Of a stretch of DNA of 64,000 bases, positions 9,362-21,208 are shown one piece after another (the stretch's first letter is position 1; each line of letters begins with the position of its first letter). A program made the position numbers and the translations under genes. This DNA is from Cellulomonas taurus (lineage in GTDB: Bacteria; Actinomycetota; Actinomycetes; Actinomycetales; Cellulomonadaceae): the NCBI RefSeq assembly GCF_012931845.1, contig NZ_CP051884.1, positions 2,232,001-2,296,000 on the forward strand, read 5' to 3'. The notes beneath the pieces were generated by a model. That model was not told the origin of the DNA, made no database searches, and saw only the letters and a program-made list of their open reading frames with translations.

Positions 9362-10129
9362 TCAGAGCGCGGTCGGCTGCTCCACGCCGGGCAGTCGCCA
9401 GGACCGGCGGTGGTGCACCGTGGGCCCGAGGCGGCGCAGGGCGTCCACGTGGTCGGCGCTGGCGTAGCCCTTGTTCTCCTGCCAGCCGTACTCCGGGAAC
9501 TCGGCGGCGAGGTCCAGCAGCAGCGCGTCCCGGGTGGTCTTGGCCAGGACGCTGGCGGCGGCGACCGCGGCGCACTTCATGTCGGCCTTGATCATCGTGG
9601 TGACCGGCGGCACCGGGCACACCGGGTCGGGCAGCACCGGCCCGTCGTCGAAGAGGGTGCCCTGGGCGGGTGGCGACAGGTAGTCGTGATTCCCGTCCAG
9701 CAGCGCGGCGTCCGGCGTCACGGTCAACCCGTCCAGGGCGCGCTGACCGGCCAACCGCAGGGCGGCGATGATGCCGTACTCGTCGATCTCGGCCGGGCTC
9801 GCGTGGCCGACCCCCCACGCCGCCGCCCAGCGCTGGATGCGGGGCACCAGGGCCAGCCGGGCCTTCGGGGTGAGCAGCTTGGAGTCCCGCACGCCCAGCG
9901 GCGCGGGCTTGGAGTCGGCGGTCACGACGACGACGCCGATGGTCACCGGGCCGCACAGCGCCCCGCGGCCCACCTCGTCCAGGCAGGCGAGCGCGGTCGC
10001 GCCGTCCCGCAGCAGCTGGCGCTCGACCCGCAGCGACGGGGCGGCAGTCCGGGCGGGGCGGGCGGCACGGTCGGGTCGCGCGACCCGAGAAGGCGCGACC
10101 GCACCGGCCCGCAGCAGCGTCTCGGTCAT
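9362..10129 (-). CDS. rnhB: Ribonuclease HII
   Basis: Cleaves the RNA strand of RNA-DNA hybrids and removes single ribonucleotides from DNA. 255 residues. Catalytic acidic residues are seen in [13 protein letters not shown] (Asp-Glu pair) and LLDGNHDYL. The conserved [26 protein letters not shown] region and the [11 protein letters not shown] motif follow. An N-terminal extension of about 45 residues precedes the core. The ATG at 10129 overlaps the lepB stop (ATGA), so it is coupled to lepB. Confidence 0.94.
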   Translation of the reverse strand: MTETLLRAGAVAPSRVARPDRAARPARTAAPSLRVERQLLRDGATALACLDEVGRGALCGPVTIGVVVVTADSKPAPLGVRDSKLLTPKARLALVPRIQRWAAAWGVGHASPAEIDEYGIIAALRLAGQRALDGLTVTPDAALLDGNHDYLSPPAQGTLFDDGPVLPDPVCPVPPVTTMIKADMKCAAVAAASVLAKTTRDALLLDLAAEFPEYGWQENKGYASADHVDALRRLGPTVHHRRSWRLPGVEQPTAL

Positions 10130-10851
10130 GACGGGTCGGGCACGTCCGCGAAGACGGTGCCGGGGTTGCGCAGCAGGCCGATGCGGTCCAGCGGCCACAG
10201 CTTGATGAAGGCGGTGCCGACCACGTTGTCCATCGGGATCGCGCCGCCGCCGGGGTCGCCCATGTGCCAGCGGGAGTCGGCGGAGTGCTGACGGTTGTCG
10301 CCCATCACCCACAGCGAGTTCTCCGGCACCGTGATGTCGAAGGCGATCTCGCTCGGACTGGCGCCGGGTGCCAGGTACGACGACTCGTCGATCGCGACAC
10401 CGTTCACCTCCACCGGCGATCCGTCGCCCGCGGCGGTCACGTGGTCGCCGGGCAGGCCGATCACCCGCTTGATCAGGTGGTCCTCCGACTGCTGGGGCAT
10501 CAGGCCGATGGTGATCAGCGCGTCCTGGAACCAGTTGGTCTCGACCTGCTCCTCCGGCTGCAACCAGCCGCCCGGATCGGCGAAGACCACGATGTCGCCC
10601 CGGTGCACGTCCAGCGGCCCGGGCACCAGCTTGCTGACCAGCACCCGGTCGCCCTCGATCAGGGTGTCGTGCATGGACGCGCTCGGGATGAAGAACGCCT
10701 GGGCCAGGAAGGTCTTGACCAGCAGGGAGAGCACGATCGCGCTGACCAGGATGATCGCGACCTCGCGCAGGAAGCCGAGGACCGGGTTGCGCGGAGGGCG
10801 GGAGGCCGGCGCGTCAGATCGGTTCTGGGCGCGAGCGTGCTGGGGTGTCAC
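10126..10851 (-). CDS. lepB: Type I signal peptidase
   Basis: Membrane-bound peptidase that removes signal peptides from secreted proteins. 241 residues. One N-terminal membrane segment (about residues 27-48) precedes box [13 protein letters not shown] with the catalytic Ser and box [11 protein letters not shown] with the general-base Lys. Box [14 protein letters not shown] follows. It starts with GTG at 10851; the ribosome-binding site is weak. Its stop overlaps the rnhB start. The neighbour order rplS-lepB-rnhB is standard in actinobacteria. Confidence 0.95.
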   Translation of the reverse strand: MTPQHARAQNRSDAPASRPPRNPVLGFLREVAIILVSAIVLSLLVKTFLAQAFFIPSASMHDTLIEGDRVLVSKLVPGPLDVHRGDIVVFADPGGWLQPEEQVETNWFQDALITIGLMPQQSEDHLIKRVIGLPGDHVTAAGDGSPVEVNGVAIDESSYLAPGASPSEIAFDITVPENSLWVMGDNRQHSADSRWHMGDPGGGAIPMDNVVGTAFIKLWPLDRIGLLRNPGTVFADVPDPS

Positions 10852-10935
10852 GCGGACACTCTGCCACGCCGATACCTGGCATACCCAGCCGTGCTGCCCG
10901 ATTTCGGCGACTCACACAGAACTCCCCCCTCGACA

Positions 10936-10976
10936 CGACGGAGGCGGCCACCGGGATCCGGTGACCGCCTCCGTCG
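10936..10976 (-). terminator. Terminator-like hairpin downstream of rplS
   Basis: Inverted repeat with 19-nt arms (10936-10954 and 10958-10976) and a 3-nt loop. The one mismatch becomes a G-U pair in the reverse-strand RNA. It begins 20 nt after the rplS stop. There is no U tract, which is common for actinobacterial terminators. Confidence 0.75.
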
Positions 10977-10995
10977 ACGTGCGGGAGTGAGCGTC

Positions 10996-11358
10996 TCAGC
11001 CCTTCTTGGGGGTGTCGCGCTTCTCCTTGATCTTCGCCTTCTTGCCGCGCAGGTTGCGCAGGTAGTACAGCTTCGCGCGACGCACGTCACCGCGGGTGGC
11101 GACCTCGATCGACTCGATCGACGGGGAGTGCACCGGGAAGGTCCGCTCCACGCCGACGCCGAAGGACACCTTGCGCACGGTGAAGGTCTCGCGCACGCCG
11201 TCACCCTGACGGGCGATGACGACACCCTGGAACAGCTGGACGCGGGAGCGGTTGCCCTCGACGACCTTCACGTTCACCTTGAGGGTGTCACCGGCGCGGA
11301 ACTCCGGGATGTCGGTGCGCAGCGAGGCCGCGTCGACACTGTCGAGCAGGTGGGACAT
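10996..11358 (-). CDS. rplS: 50S ribosomal protein L19
   Basis: Large-subunit protein at the 30S-50S interface. 120 residues, the normal length. It begins [20 protein letters not shown] and shows [40 protein letters not shown] and the C-terminal [14 protein letters not shown] signature. It lies 159 bp from the upstream trmD gene, enough for its own promoter, and is followed by a strong hairpin. Confidence 0.97.
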   Translation of the reverse strand: MSHLLDSVDAASLRTDIPEFRAGDTLKVNVKVVEGNRSRVQLFQGVVIARQGDGVRETFTVRKVSFGVGVERTFPVHSPSIESIEVATRGDVRRAKLYYLRNLRGKKAKIKEKRDTPKKG

Positions 11359-11517
11359 CTCGTTTCACTTTCCCGCCGTGCCACAGGTCACGTGCGTCAT
11401 CGTCGGCACATGGAGCGCCGGAAGTGGGCATCGTTGCGGCGCGCGGCCCTGCCGTGAAGCAGCGCGGCCGTGCTCGTCTCCCCTGTGGCAGAGACGCGAC
11501 CTACGCGCACCAGCGCA

Positions 11518-12315
11518 CTAGTCTGCCACACCCTCGTCGGACTGCGGAAACGGCCCGTCGGCGCCGATGGTCCAGCCCAGCTCGGCCAGGGTCACCCGGT
11601 CCTTCTTGTCCAGCGCACCGGGGTCCAGGCGCCGCAGCAGGTCCGGGCGCCGCGCCGCGGTGCGGGCCAACGCCTGGTCGCGCCGCCAGCGCTCGACCTT
11701 GCCGTGATGACCGGACAGCAGCACCTCCGGCACCTCGGCGTCCTGCCACACCGGCGGCTTGGTGTAGACCGGGTACTCCAGCAGACCGGCGGCGCCGTGC
11801 GACTCCTCGACCAGCGAGTGCGGATTGCCCACCACGCCGGGCAGCAGCCGGACCACCGCCTCGACCAGCACCAGGGCGGCCACCTCGCCGCCGTTGAGCA
11901 CGTAGTCGCCGAGGGAGTACTCGCTGACCCGGACCCCGCGCGCCGCGTAGTGCTCGGCCACCCGGGCGTCGATGCCCTCGTAGCGACCACAGGCGATCAC
12001 CAGGTGCTCGTCCTCGCCGGCCAACGACTCGGCCTGCCGCTGGGTCAGCGGGGCACCGGAGGGGGTGGGCAGCAGCAGGTGGGCGCCCTCGTCCAGCAGT
12101 TCGTCCAGCACCGCACCCCAGATGTCCGGCCGCATCACCATGCCCGCGCCCCCACCGAAGGGGGTGTCGTCCACGGTGCGGTGCCGGTCGGTCGTCCAGT
12201 CGCGCAGGTCGTGCACCCGCAGGTCGAGGATCCCGGTGGTGCGCGCCTTGCCAACCAGCGACAGGCTCAGCGGCGCCAGGTAGTCGGGGAAGATCGTGAC
12301 GACGTCGATCCTCAT
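11518..12315 (-). CDS. trmD: tRNA (guanine-N1-)-methyltransferase
   Basis: Methylates G37 of tRNAs using S-adenosylmethionine, preventing frameshifting. 265 residues with the SPOUT trefoil-knot motifs: [13 protein letters not shown] at the start, [34 protein letters not shown] and [19 protein letters not shown]. The ATG at 12315 overlaps the rimM stop (ATGA), so it is coupled to rimM in the rpsP-khpA-rimM-trmD order. Confidence 0.97.
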   Translation of the reverse strand: MRIDVVTIFPDYLAPLSLSLVGKARTTGILDLRVHDLRDWTTDRHRTVDDTPFGGGAGMVMRPDIWGAVLDELLDEGAHLLLPTPSGAPLTQRQAESLAGEDEHLVIACGRYEGIDARVAEHYAARGVRVSEYSLGDYVLNGGEVAALVLVEAVVRLLPGVVGNPHSLVEESHGAAGLLEYPVYTKPPVWQDAEVPEVLLSGHHGKVERWRRDQALARTAARRPDLLRRLDPGALDKKDRVTLAELGWTIGADGPFPQSDEGVAD

Positions 12316-12854
12316 GCGCCCTCGGTCTCCTCGCTGACGACCAGGTTCTCCGCGTCGGAGGCGAGCAGGCCGCCGGGCGGGTCGATCAGCACGCGACCGC
12401 CCGGGACGTCCACCACCGGCACGATCGCCCGGACGAACGGCACCAGGGTGCGGCTGCCGTCGGTCTCGCGCAGCACCAGCACGTCCTGGGCCGGCAGGTG
12501 CTCCAGACCGGTGATCTCGCCCAGCACCCGCCCGTCGACGTGCTCGGCGCGCAGACCCGCCAGCTCGTGCGGGTACCAGGCGTCGTCCTCCTCGCCCTCG
12601 GCCGCCTCGACCACCAGCGACACCCCACGCAGCTCCTCGGCCGCCGTGCGGTCGGCCACTTCGGCGAACTGCACGAACCACCGGTCCTGCTGGGTGCGCA
12701 CCTTCGTGATCGTCAGCGGCCCGCGGTCGGCGGGGTCGGTGGGCAGCTCGGCGCCGACGAACAGGCGGCTCTCCGGGTCGTCGGTGCGCACATCGAGGGC
12801 GACCTCGCCGCGCAGCCCGTGGGCGCGACCGATCCGGGCGACGGTCAACTGCAT
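12312..12854 (-). CDS. rimM: Ribosome maturation factor RimM
   Basis: Assists assembly of the 30S head around S19. 180 residues. The N-terminal RimM domain ([20 protein letters not shown]) is followed by the PRC-barrel-like domain ([40 protein letters not shown]). A 75-bp gap with a perfect hairpin separates it from khpA; its stop overlaps trmD. Confidence 0.96.
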   Translation of the reverse strand: MQLTVARIGRAHGLRGEVALDVRTDDPESRLFVGAELPTDPADRGPLTITKVRTQQDRWFVQFAEVADRTAAEELRGVSLVVEAAEGEEDDAWYPHELAGLRAEHVDGRVLGEITGLEHLPAQDVLVLRETDGSRTLVPFVRAIVPVVDVPGGRVLIDPPGGLLASDAENLVVSEETEGA

Positions 12855-12880
12855 GGGGTGCTCCTCGTTCTCGACATGGC

Positions 12881-12916
12881 ACAGGCCCGGCCCCCACGGG
12901 TGGGGGCCGGGCCTGT
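12881..12916 (-). terminator. Perfect hairpin between khpA and rimM
   Basis: Two exactly complementary 17-nt arms (12881-12897, 12900-12916) around 2 nt. It lies 13 nt after the khpA stop and 26 nt before the rimM start. It lacks a U tract. It may terminate or attenuate transcription, or be an RNA processing site that separates S16 levels from those of RimM/TrmD. Confidence 0.7.
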
Positions 12917-12929
12917 CACTGCGTTGCGC

Positions 12930-13169
12930 TCAGCGTCGTGCGACGTCCACCACGTCGACCCGGACCGGGCCGTCGGTGGACAGCGCGCCGACCACGGTGC
13001 GCAGGGCGCGGGCCGTGCGGCCGCCGCGTCCGATCACCCGGCCGAGGTCCTCGGGATGCACCCGGACCTCGAGCAGGTCGCCGCGGCGCAGCGCACGGGC
13101 ATCCACCCGCACGTCGTCCGGGTGGTCGACGATCCCGCGGACCAGGTGCTCGAGCGCGTCGGCGAGCAT
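12930..13169 (-). CDS. khpA: KH-domain RNA-binding protein KhpA
   Basis: Small RNA-binding protein (79 residues); KhpA/KhpB pairs bind many cellular RNAs in Gram-positive bacteria. A single KH domain contains the GXXG loop in DLGRVIGRGGRTARALR. It begins [20 protein letters not shown]. The start ATG shares one base with the rpsP stop (TGATG), so it is coupled to rpsP, the usual position of this gene. Confidence 0.92.
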   Translation of the reverse strand: MLADALEHLVRGIVDHPDDVRVDARALRRGDLLEVRVHPEDLGRVIGRGGRTARALRTVVGALSTDGPVRVDVVDVARR

Positions 13170-13615
13170 CAGGCCTGCTCGTCCACGGACGACTCTGCCG
13201 GAGCCGCCTCGGTCTCGGCGGACTCCTCGGCCGGGGCGGCAGCCTTCTTCTCGGCGGCCTTGGCCTTGGCCTTCTCGGCGTCGGCGGCGACAGCGGCGAT
13301 GGTCGCCTGGACGTCGGCGGCCTCGCCCTTGACCCGCAGGGTGCCCTCGGCGCCCGGGAGGCCCTTGAACTTCTGCCAGTCACCGGTGACCTTGAGCAGA
13401 GCCAGCACCTGCTCGGTCGGCTGCGCGCCGACGCCGAGCCAGTACTGCGCACGCTCGGAGCTGATCTCGATCAGCGAGGGCTCCTCGGTGGGGTGGTACT
13501 TGCCGATCTCCTCGATCGCGCGACCGTCGCGCTTGGTGCGGGAGTCCGCGACGACGATGCGGTAGTACGGCGCACGGATCTTGCCGAGGCGCTTGAGGCG
13601 AATCTTGGTGGCCAC
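13169..13615 (-). CDS. rpsP: 30S ribosomal protein S16 with Ala/Glu-rich tail
   Basis: Small-subunit assembly protein. 148 residues: core S16 ([31 protein letters not shown]) to about residue 85, followed by a low-complexity Ala/Lys/Glu tail seen in some actinobacterial S16. It starts with GTG at 13615, supported by AGGAGA 8 nt upstream. First gene of rpsP-khpA-rimM-trmD. The 167-bp gap on its upstream side probably holds the operon promoter. Confidence 0.97.
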   Translation of the reverse strand: MATKIRLKRLGKIRAPYYRIVVADSRTKRDGRAIEEIGKYHPTEEPSLIEISSERAQYWLGVGAQPTEQVLALLKVTGDWQKFKGLPGAEGTLRVKGEAADVQATIAAVAADAEKAKAKAAEKKAAAPAEESAETEAAPAESSVDEQA

Positions 13616-13782
13616 GAGGTGGTCTCTCCTGTTGATGTGGGGCGGTGCGGACCGAGCCGTACGTGGGGCATACGGTGGGAGGTCCGACCTGTGTGTCACA
13701 GCATCGAGCGGGTAGAGGGGCCGCGCGCGCCGAGTACAGCAGGCCATTGTGCCAGACGCGGGCGCCTGCTCCCAACCCCCGG

Positions 13783-14865
13783 TCAGCGCACCCGTCGACC
13801 GCGCAGCAGCACCGCCCGCGGCGCGGTGAGCACCCGGGCATCGCGCCGCGGATCGGTGTCGTAGACCACCAGGTCGGCGGACTCCCCCTCGGTCAGCCCG
13901 GGGACCCCCAACCAACGCCGGGTGCGCCAGCTCGCGGCGGCCACGACCTCGTGATCCGGGATGCCGGCGGTCAGCAGCTCGGCGGCCTCGTCGGCGATCC
14001 GGCCGTGGGCGATCGTGCCGCCCGCGTCCGTGCCGATCAGCAGCTGGACACCGGCGTCGGCCAGGTCCCGGACATGCTGGTACCGCCGGGCGTGCATCCG
14101 CCGCATCCGCTCGGCGTACACCGGGTAGCGGTCGGCCCGGTCGGCGATCGCCGCGAACTGCGCCACCTGCAACAGGGTCGCGGTGACCGACACCCCGGCG
14201 GCGGCGATCCGGTCGATCTGGCGCGGGTCGGCACCGCTCGCGTGTTCCAGGCAGTCGATCCCGGCGTCCAGCAGCCCGTCCAGCGCCTCGGTGGCGAAGG
14301 TGTGCGCCGTGACCCGCGCCCCGGCGTCGTGGGCGGCACCGACCGCCTCGGCCAGCACGTCGTCCGGCCACAGCGGACGCAGATCGCCGTCGGGGCCGAG
14401 GTCGCGGTCGATCCAGTCGGCGACCAGCTTCACCCAACCGTCGCCCCGGGCTGCCTCCTGCGCGACGGCCGCCGGCAGCTCGGCGACGTCGGCGAGCTCG
14501 CGGGCGTAGTGCCGCAGATACCGCTTGGGCCGGGCCAGGTGGTGGCCCGCGCGGATCAGCCGGGGCAGATCGTGCCGCCCGTCGACCCAGCGGGTGTCGG
14601 CGGGCGACCCGGCGTCGCGGATCAGCAGCACCCCGGCGTCCCGGTCGGCCACCGCCTGCGCCTGCGCGGTGGCGCGGTCGACCGCCCCGCCGGCGCCCAG
14701 GCCGATGTGGCAGTGCACGTCGACCAGTCCGGGCAGCACCCAGCCGGTCAACGACCCGGTGACCTCCGCGGGGCGCTCGAAGGTGATCCGATCACCCACC
14801 ACCCACGCCTGCGGGGCCACACGATCGTCGTCGACGACCACGGGACCCCGCAGGTGCAGCGCCAT
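13783..14865 (-). CDS. Amidohydrolase family protein
   Basis: Metal-dependent hydrolase of the amidohydrolase superfamily; substrate unknown. 360 residues without a signal peptide, so cytoplasmic. The metal-binding HxH is in [15 protein letters not shown], the further His in ARVTAHTFA and CLEHASGAD, and the Asp in LIGTDAGG. The composite beta-sandwich ends form the two termini. The ATG shares bases with the ffh stop, and the pair ffh-amidohydrolase is common in related actinobacteria. Possible roles include imidazolonepropionase- or prolidase-like activity; none can be chosen from sequence. Confidence 0.85.
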   Translation of the reverse strand: MALHLRGPVVVDDDRVAPQAWVVGDRITFERPAEVTGSLTGWVLPGLVDVHCHIGLGAGGAVDRATAQAQAVADRDAGVLLIRDAGSPADTRWVDGRHDLPRLIRAGHHLARPKRYLRHYARELADVAELPAAVAQEAARGDGWVKLVADWIDRDLGPDGDLRPLWPDDVLAEAVGAAHDAGARVTAHTFATEALDGLLDAGIDCLEHASGADPRQIDRIAAAGVSVTATLLQVAQFAAIADRADRYPVYAERMRRMHARRYQHVRDLADAGVQLLIGTDAGGTIAHGRIADEAAELLTAGIPDHEVVAAASWRTRRWLGVPGLTEGESADLVVYDTDPRRDARVLTAPRAVLLRGRRVR

Positions 14866-16466
14866 CAGCGACCGCCGAAGAACCTGTCCAGACCCTCGGG
14901 GATCTCGATCGAGCTCGGGTCGGTCGGCTGCTGCTGCTGCGGGGCACCCATCCCGAAGGCGGAGCCCTGCGGTGCGGCGGGGGCGACCCCGGCGGCGCGG
15001 TCGGCAGCTGCCTTCTCCTGCTGGGCGCGCTTGGCCGGGTTGCCCGACTTGCCCTTGGCCTTGCGGGGGGCCTGAGCCTTGCCCCGCGCCTTCTTGCCCG
15101 AGCCCGGCAGCATGCCCATGCCCGGCATCGGCATCCCGCCGCCCCGGGACATCTGCTTCATCATCTTCTGCGCTGCCTCGAAGCGCTCCAGCATCCCGTT
15201 GACCTCGGAGACCTGGACCCCCGAACCCTTGGCGATCCGGGCGCGGCGCGAGCCGTTGATGATCTTGGGGTTGACCCGCTCCGCCGGGGTCATCGAGCGG
15301 ATGATCGCCTCGACCCGGTCGACCTCGCGCTCGTCGAAGTTGTCGATGGCCTCGCGCATCTGCCCCATGCCGGGGAGCATGCCGAGCATCTTCTTCATCG
15401 AGCCCATGTTCTTGAGCTGCTGCATCTGCTGCAGGAAGTCCTGCAGCGTGAAGCCCTCGCCCGAGGCGAGCTTGCCGGCCATCTCCTCGGCCTGCTCGGC
15501 GTCGAAGGCCTTCTCCACCTGCTCGATCAGGGTGAGCACGTCACCCATGTCGAGGATGCGGGAGGCCATCCGGTCCGGGTGGAAGACCTCGAAGTCGGTG
15601 AGCTTCTCACCGGTGGAGGCGAACAGGATCGGGCGGCCGGTGACCGAGGCGACCGACAGCGCGGCACCACCACGGGCGTCGCCGTCCAGCTTGGACAGCA
15701 CGACACCGGTGAAGCCGACCCCGTCCTGGAACGCCTGGGCGGTGGCGACCGCGTCCTGACCGATCATCGCGTCGATCACGAACAGGATCTCGTCCGGGTT
15801 CACCGCGTCGCGGATGTCGGCCGCCTGCTGCATGAGCAGCTGGTCCACACCCAGACGACCGGCGGTGTCCACGATCAGGACGTCGTGCTGCCGGGCGGTG
15901 GCGGCGGCCAGACCCTCGCGGGCGACCGCGACCGGGTCCGCACCGACCACGATGTCGTCCTCGGCGCCCTGGTTGCCCGGGTGCGGGGCGAACACCGGCA
16001 CGCCGGCACGCTCGGCCACCACCTGGAGCTGGGTCACCGCGTTCGGGCGCTGCAGGTCGGCGGCGACCAGCAGCGGGGTGTGGCCCTGGCCCTTGAGGTG
16101 CAGGGCCAGCTTCCCGGCGAGCGTGGTCTTACCGGCACCCTGCAGACCGGCGAGCAGGATCACCGTCGGCGGGTTCTTGGCCAGGTGCAGCGGACGGTTG
16201 TCGCCGCCGAGGATCGCGACCAGCTCGTCGTTGACGATCTTGACGACCTGCTGGGCCGGGTTGAGCGCGCCGGAGACCTCGGCGGACAGCGCGCGCTCCC
16301 GCACGGCACCGGTGAAGGCGCGCACCACCGGGACGGCGACATCCGCGTCCAGCAGGGCACGACGGATCTCGCGCACGGTGGCGTCGATGTCCGCCTCGGA
16401 CAACCGGCCCTTCGTGCGCAGGTTCTTGAAGGTCGACGTCAGACGATCGGACAGACTGGCGAACAC
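14865..16466 (-). CDS. ffh: Signal recognition particle protein Ffh
   Basis: GTPase of the SRP that binds signal sequences and 4.5S RNA, targeting nascent membrane proteins to FtsY. 533 residues. The N domain is followed by the G domain (GLQGAGKTTLAGKLA, DTAGRLGVDQ, SKLDGDARGG) and a Met-rich M domain (MKQMSRGGGMPMPGMGML). A Lys/Ala/Gln-rich tail ends the protein. The start is GTG at 16466, with AGAGG about 8 nt upstream; the protein begins with the typical FASLSDRLTSTFKNLR. It starts 25 bp after glnD. Confidence 0.96.
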   Translation of the reverse strand: MFASLSDRLTSTFKNLRTKGRLSEADIDATVREIRRALLDADVAVPVVRAFTGAVRERALSAEVSGALNPAQQVVKIVNDELVAILGGDNRPLHLAKNPPTVILLAGLQGAGKTTLAGKLALHLKGQGHTPLLVAADLQRPNAVTQLQVVAERAGVPVFAPHPGNQGAEDDIVVGADPVAVAREGLAAATARQHDVLIVDTAGRLGVDQLLMQQAADIRDAVNPDEILFVIDAMIGQDAVATAQAFQDGVGFTGVVLSKLDGDARGGAALSVASVTGRPILFASTGEKLTDFEVFHPDRMASRILDMGDVLTLIEQVEKAFDAEQAEEMAGKLASGEGFTLQDFLQQMQQLKNMGSMKKMLGMLPGMGQMREAIDNFDEREVDRVEAIIRSMTPAERVNPKIINGSRRARIAKGSGVQVSEVNGMLERFEAAQKMMKQMSRGGGMPMPGMGMLPGSGKKARGKAQAPRKAKGKSGNPAKRAQQEKAAADRAAGVAPAAPQGSAFGMGAPQQQQPTDPSSIEIPEGLDRFFGGR

Positions 16467-16491
16467 CGCGCGGTCCTCTAGCTCTCGAGAA

Positions 16492-18228
16492 TCAGGGACG
16501 CCCCAGCGTACCCGCAGCACGGCCCACCAGATCGTCGACCAGCCGCGCCCGCCACGCCGTCCACGCCGTGGGGCCCGCCGACCCGGCATCCGCCTCGGTC
16601 AGCGCGCGCAGCAGATGCAGCAGATCCAGCCGGTGATCGACCGCCCCGAGCAACCGGTCCACGGTGCCCGGGTCCTCCGGGTCGGCGGTGGTCGCCAGCT
16701 CGGACAGGGTCAGGTGCTCGCGGACCAGCAGCGCGATGTCGGCGGCGTCGGCGGGGCCGAAACCCATCCGGGCGGCGATCGGTCCGGCCAGCCGGGCCCC
16801 GGTCACCGAGTGGTCGCCACCACCGGCCCGCTTGCCGATGTCGTGCAGCAGCGCGGTGACCAGCAGGACATCGGCCCGCTCCACCCCCTTGCGCAGCCCG
16901 GCGGCGGTGGCGGCGCACTCCACGCAGTGCCGGTCGACGGTGTGCCGATGGATCGGCGAGCGCTGCGGACGGTTGCGGATGCCCGCCCACTCCGGGATCC
17001 AGGTGGTCACCACCCCGGCCAGGTCCAGCGCCTCCCAGACCGGCACCTGCGCCGGTCCGGTGGCGAGCAACTGCACCAGCAGGGTCCGGGCGGCCTTCGG
17101 CCACGGCTCGGGCAGCGGCGGGGTGCGGGTCAGGCTGGTCACGCTGATCGGCGACAGCGTCAGCCCGGTGCGCGCGGCGGTGGCGGCTGCCCGCAGGGCG
17201 AGCACCGGATCGTGCTCCGGCTGGGCGTCGGCCGCCAGCACCAGTTCGCCGTCGTGCTCCACCAGCCCCTCGGCCACCGTGCGCAGGCGGGGCGCACCCC
17301 GTCGACCCCGGACCAGCACCGGTGTGCGGGCGGGGCGGTGCAACGCCTGCCGGGCATTGCGGGCGGTGGAGTCCAGCGCGTAGGAGATCACCCGTCCGGC
17401 CTCGGCCAGACCGGCGAGCAGGTCGTCCCGGTCCCCCACTCCGAGCAGCTCGGCCACCTCGTCCTGGTCGGCGGACAGCAGCCGGTTGGTGTGCCGACCG
17501 GTGACGGTCTGCACCGCGTCCCGGACGTCCAGCAGGTGCGCGTGGGCGGCGTCCACCGCTCCGTGCGGCCGGTCGGTGAGCCAGGTGGCGGCGAGCGCGG
17601 ACAGCACCACGGCGTCCCGGATGCCACCGCGGGCCTCCTTCAGATCGGGTTCGATCAGATAGGCCAGCTCGCCGAAGCGGTCGGCGCGCTGCCGGGTGGA
17701 GGACAGCAGCTCCGGCAGTCGGCGCCGGGCCGCCGAGCGCCAGTCGGCGAGCAGCGCGGAGCGGGCCCGGTGGATGATCCCGGGGTCACCGGCCACCGGT
17801 TGCAGGTCGAGCAGCCCGACCGCGGCGGGCAGGTCCCGGCTGGCAACCTGGCGGCACTGAGCGAGCGAGCGCACCGAGTGGTCCAGGTCCAGTCCGGCGT
17901 CCCAGATCGGGTACCAGAGCTTGTCCGCCAGGGCCGACAGCTCGGCGGCGGAGTGGCCGCGCCCGTCGTGCACCAGCAGCAGGTCCAGGTCGGAGGCGGG
18001 GCTGGCGTCGCCCCGGCCGACCGAGCCGACCACCCCGAGACCGATCCCGGGCGTCTGGTCGCCACCCGTCGCCTCCGCCCAGAGGTCGGTCAGCGCTCCG
18101 AGCACCAGATCCGACATGGCGCGGCGTCGGGCGGCCCCCTCGGTGATCCGACCGGCCAACGCGAACCGGGCAGCGGAGAGGCCCCGCACCCCCACCGTCG
18201 GGGGGTGCGGGGCCTCGCCGGTCGTCAT
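16492..18228 (-). CDS. glnD: PII uridylyl/adenylyltransferase GlnD, lacking C-terminal ACT domains
   Basis: Modifies PII protein according to nitrogen status (an adenylyltransferase in characterised actinobacteria). The nucleotidyltransferase domain ([20 protein letters not shown]) is near residues 65-85. The middle domain follows ([19 protein letters not shown]), then the HD domain ([33 protein letters not shown]). The protein ends at 578 residues just after the HD domain, where family members (about 700-890) carry two ACT domains. No frame downstream could encode them, since ffh begins 25 bp later. The start is uncertain: ATG 18228, GTG 18189 or ATG 18117. A strong hairpin overlaps the first two. 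In an amt-glnB-glnD operon. Confidence 0.9.
   Translation of the reverse strand: MTTGEAPHPPTVGVRGLSAARFALAGRITEGAARRRAMSDLVLGALTDLWAEATGGDQTPGIGLGVVGSVGRGDASPASDLDLLLVHDGRGHSAAELSALADKLWYPIWDAGLDLDHSVRSLAQCRQVASRDLPAAVGLLDLQPVAGDPGIIHRARSALLADWRSAARRRLPELLSSTRQRADRFGELAYLIEPDLKEARGGIRDAVVLSALAATWLTDRPHGAVDAAHAHLLDVRDAVQTVTGRHTNRLLSADQDEVAELLGVGDRDDLLAGLAEAGRVISYALDSTARNARQALHRPARTPVLVRGRRGAPRLRTVAEGLVEHDGELVLAADAQPEHDPVLALRAAATAARTGLTLSPISVTSLTRTPPLPEPWPKAARTLLVQLLATGPAQVPVWEALDLAGVVTTWIPEWAGIRNRPQRSPIHRHTVDRHCVECAATAAGLRKGVERADVLLVTALLHDIGKRAGGGDHSVTGARLAGPIAARMGFGPADAADIALLVREHLTLSELATTADPEDPGTVDRLLGAVDHRLDLLHLLRALTEADAGSAGPTAWTAWRARLVDDLVGRAAGTLGRP
18178..18216 (-). terminator. Perfect hairpin between glnB and glnD
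   Basis: Exact 16-nt arms (18178-18193, 18201-18216) with a 7-nt loop, beginning 23 nt after the glnB stop. It overlaps the first codons of glnD if the ATG at 18228 is used. It probably reduces read-through from amt-glnB into glnD, or forces glnD translation to start inside or downstream of the hairpin. Confidence 0.65.
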
Positions 18229-18238
18229 CGGACGTCCG

Positions 18239-19884
<1,646 letters not shown>

Positions 19885-19967
19885 GTGGAACGCCTCTCCC
19901 CTCGCCAGCCGGTCGGCCGGTCGGGGACCAGCGTGGAGGGGGAGGATTTCCACTTCGGGCCGGTCGT

Positions 19968-20004
19968 GTTACACCGATGTGACGGAGCGGCTCCGGGTGT
20001 AAAC
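19968..20004. promoter_or_regulatory. Possible GlnR operator upstream of amt
   Basis: The forward strand has GTTAC-6 nt-GTGAC at 19968-19983 and a further GTAAAC at 19999-20004. On the reverse (amt) strand this reads GTTTAC and then GTCAC-6 nt-GTAAC. This fits the GTnAC-n6-GnAAC half-sites known for actinobacterial GlnR. It lies about 85-120 bp before the amt start. Sequence-based only. Confidence 0.45.
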
Positions 20005-20024
20005 GTTCGGTTGCGGCGGGCGGT

Positions 20025-21182
20025 TCAGCCCAGAATGCCGTCCACGAACTCCTCGGCGTCGAAGGGCGCGAGGTCGTCCGGCCCCTCGCCCAGACCCACC
20101 AGCTTCACCGGCACGCCGAGCTCGCGCTGCACCGCGACCACGATGCCGCCCTTGGCGGTGCCGTCCAGCTTGGTGAGCACGATGCCGGTGACCCCGGCCA
20201 CCTCCGCGAACACCCGGGCCTGGTTCAGGCCGTTCTGACCGGTGGTCGCGTCCAGCACCAGCAGCACCTCGGACAGCGGGGCACGGCGGGTGATGACGCG
20301 GGTGATCTTGCCCAGCTCGTCCATCAGCCCGGCCTTGTTCTGCAGCCGCCCGGCGGTGTCGACCAGCACCACGTCGACCCCCTCGTCGATGCCCGCGGCC
20401 ACGGCCTCGAAGGCCACCGACGCCGGGTCGGCGCCGTCCTTGTCCGAGCGCACGGTGCGGATGCCGACCCGGGAGCCCCAGGTCTCCAGCTGGTCGGCAG
20501 CCGCGGCCCGGAAGGTGTCGGCGGCGCCCAGCAGCACGGTGGACTCCTCGGCGACCAGCACCCGGGCGAGCTTGCCGACCGTGGTGGTCTTACCGGTGCC
20601 GTTGACCCCGACCACCATCACGACGGCGGGGGTGCGGCTGCCGTCCTCGGCCTGGCCGGGGGTGGTGGCCAGGGACCGGTCCAGCGACGGGTCGACCAGC
20701 GCCAGCAGCTGCTCGCGGAGCAGATCGCGGACCTGCGCCGGGTCCTTGAGGCCCTGTACCCGGGCCTGGGTGCGCAGCGCGTCGACCAGCTCGGCGGACG
20801 GACCCGCGCCGACGTCGGCGAGCAGCAGGGTCTCCTCCAGCTCGTCCCAGTCGTCCTCGGTCAGGTGGTCGCGGGAGAGCACCTGCAGCATCCGGGCACC
20901 CAGCGGCGACCCGGAGCGGGCCAGGCGGTCGCGCAGCCGGGCGAGCCGTCCGGCCGCGGGTGCCGGGGTCTCGACGGTGGGAACCGGCGGGGTCTCGACC
21001 ACCACGTCGTCGGCGACCGGGGCGTCCGGCACCTCGACGTCGGCCGGCGTGGCGGGTGCCTCGCGGTCGACGGTGGTGTCGTCACCGCGGCGACGGCGGG
21101 CGATCAGCGTGCCGCCACCGGCGATCACCACCAGGGCGGGGACGGCGACGTAGAGCAGATTGAGCAGGTCGGAGTGGTCCAC
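20025..21182 (-). CDS. ftsY: Signal recognition particle receptor FtsY
   Basis: Membrane-associated SRP receptor GTPase, partner of Ffh. 385 residues. The N-terminal membrane helix (about residues 5-25) is followed by an Arg-rich and acidic/Pro-rich linker. The NG domain then has [41 protein letters not shown] and [11 protein letters not shown]. Transmembrane-anchored FtsY is usual in actinobacteria. Located between amt and smc, on the same strand as both. Confidence 0.96.
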   Translation of the reverse strand: MDHSDLLNLLYVAVPALVVIAGGGTLIARRRRGDDTTVDREAPATPADVEVPDAPVADDVVVETPPVPTVETPAPAAGRLARLRDRLARSGSPLGARMLQVLSRDHLTEDDWDELEETLLLADVGAGPSAELVDALRTQARVQGLKDPAQVRDLLREQLLALVDPSLDRSLATTPGQAEDGSRTPAVVMVVGVNGTGKTTTVGKLARVLVAEESTVLLGAADTFRAAAADQLETWGSRVGIRTVRSDKDGADPASVAFEAVAAGIDEGVDVVLVDTAGRLQNKAGLMDELGKITRVITRRAPLSEVLLVLDATTGQNGLNQARVFAEVAGVTGIVLTKLDGTAKGGIVVAVQRELGVPVKLVGLGEGPDDLAPFDAEEFVDGILG

Positions 21183-21208
21183 GGGGCCAGTCTGTCAGGC
21201 GGGGCGGA

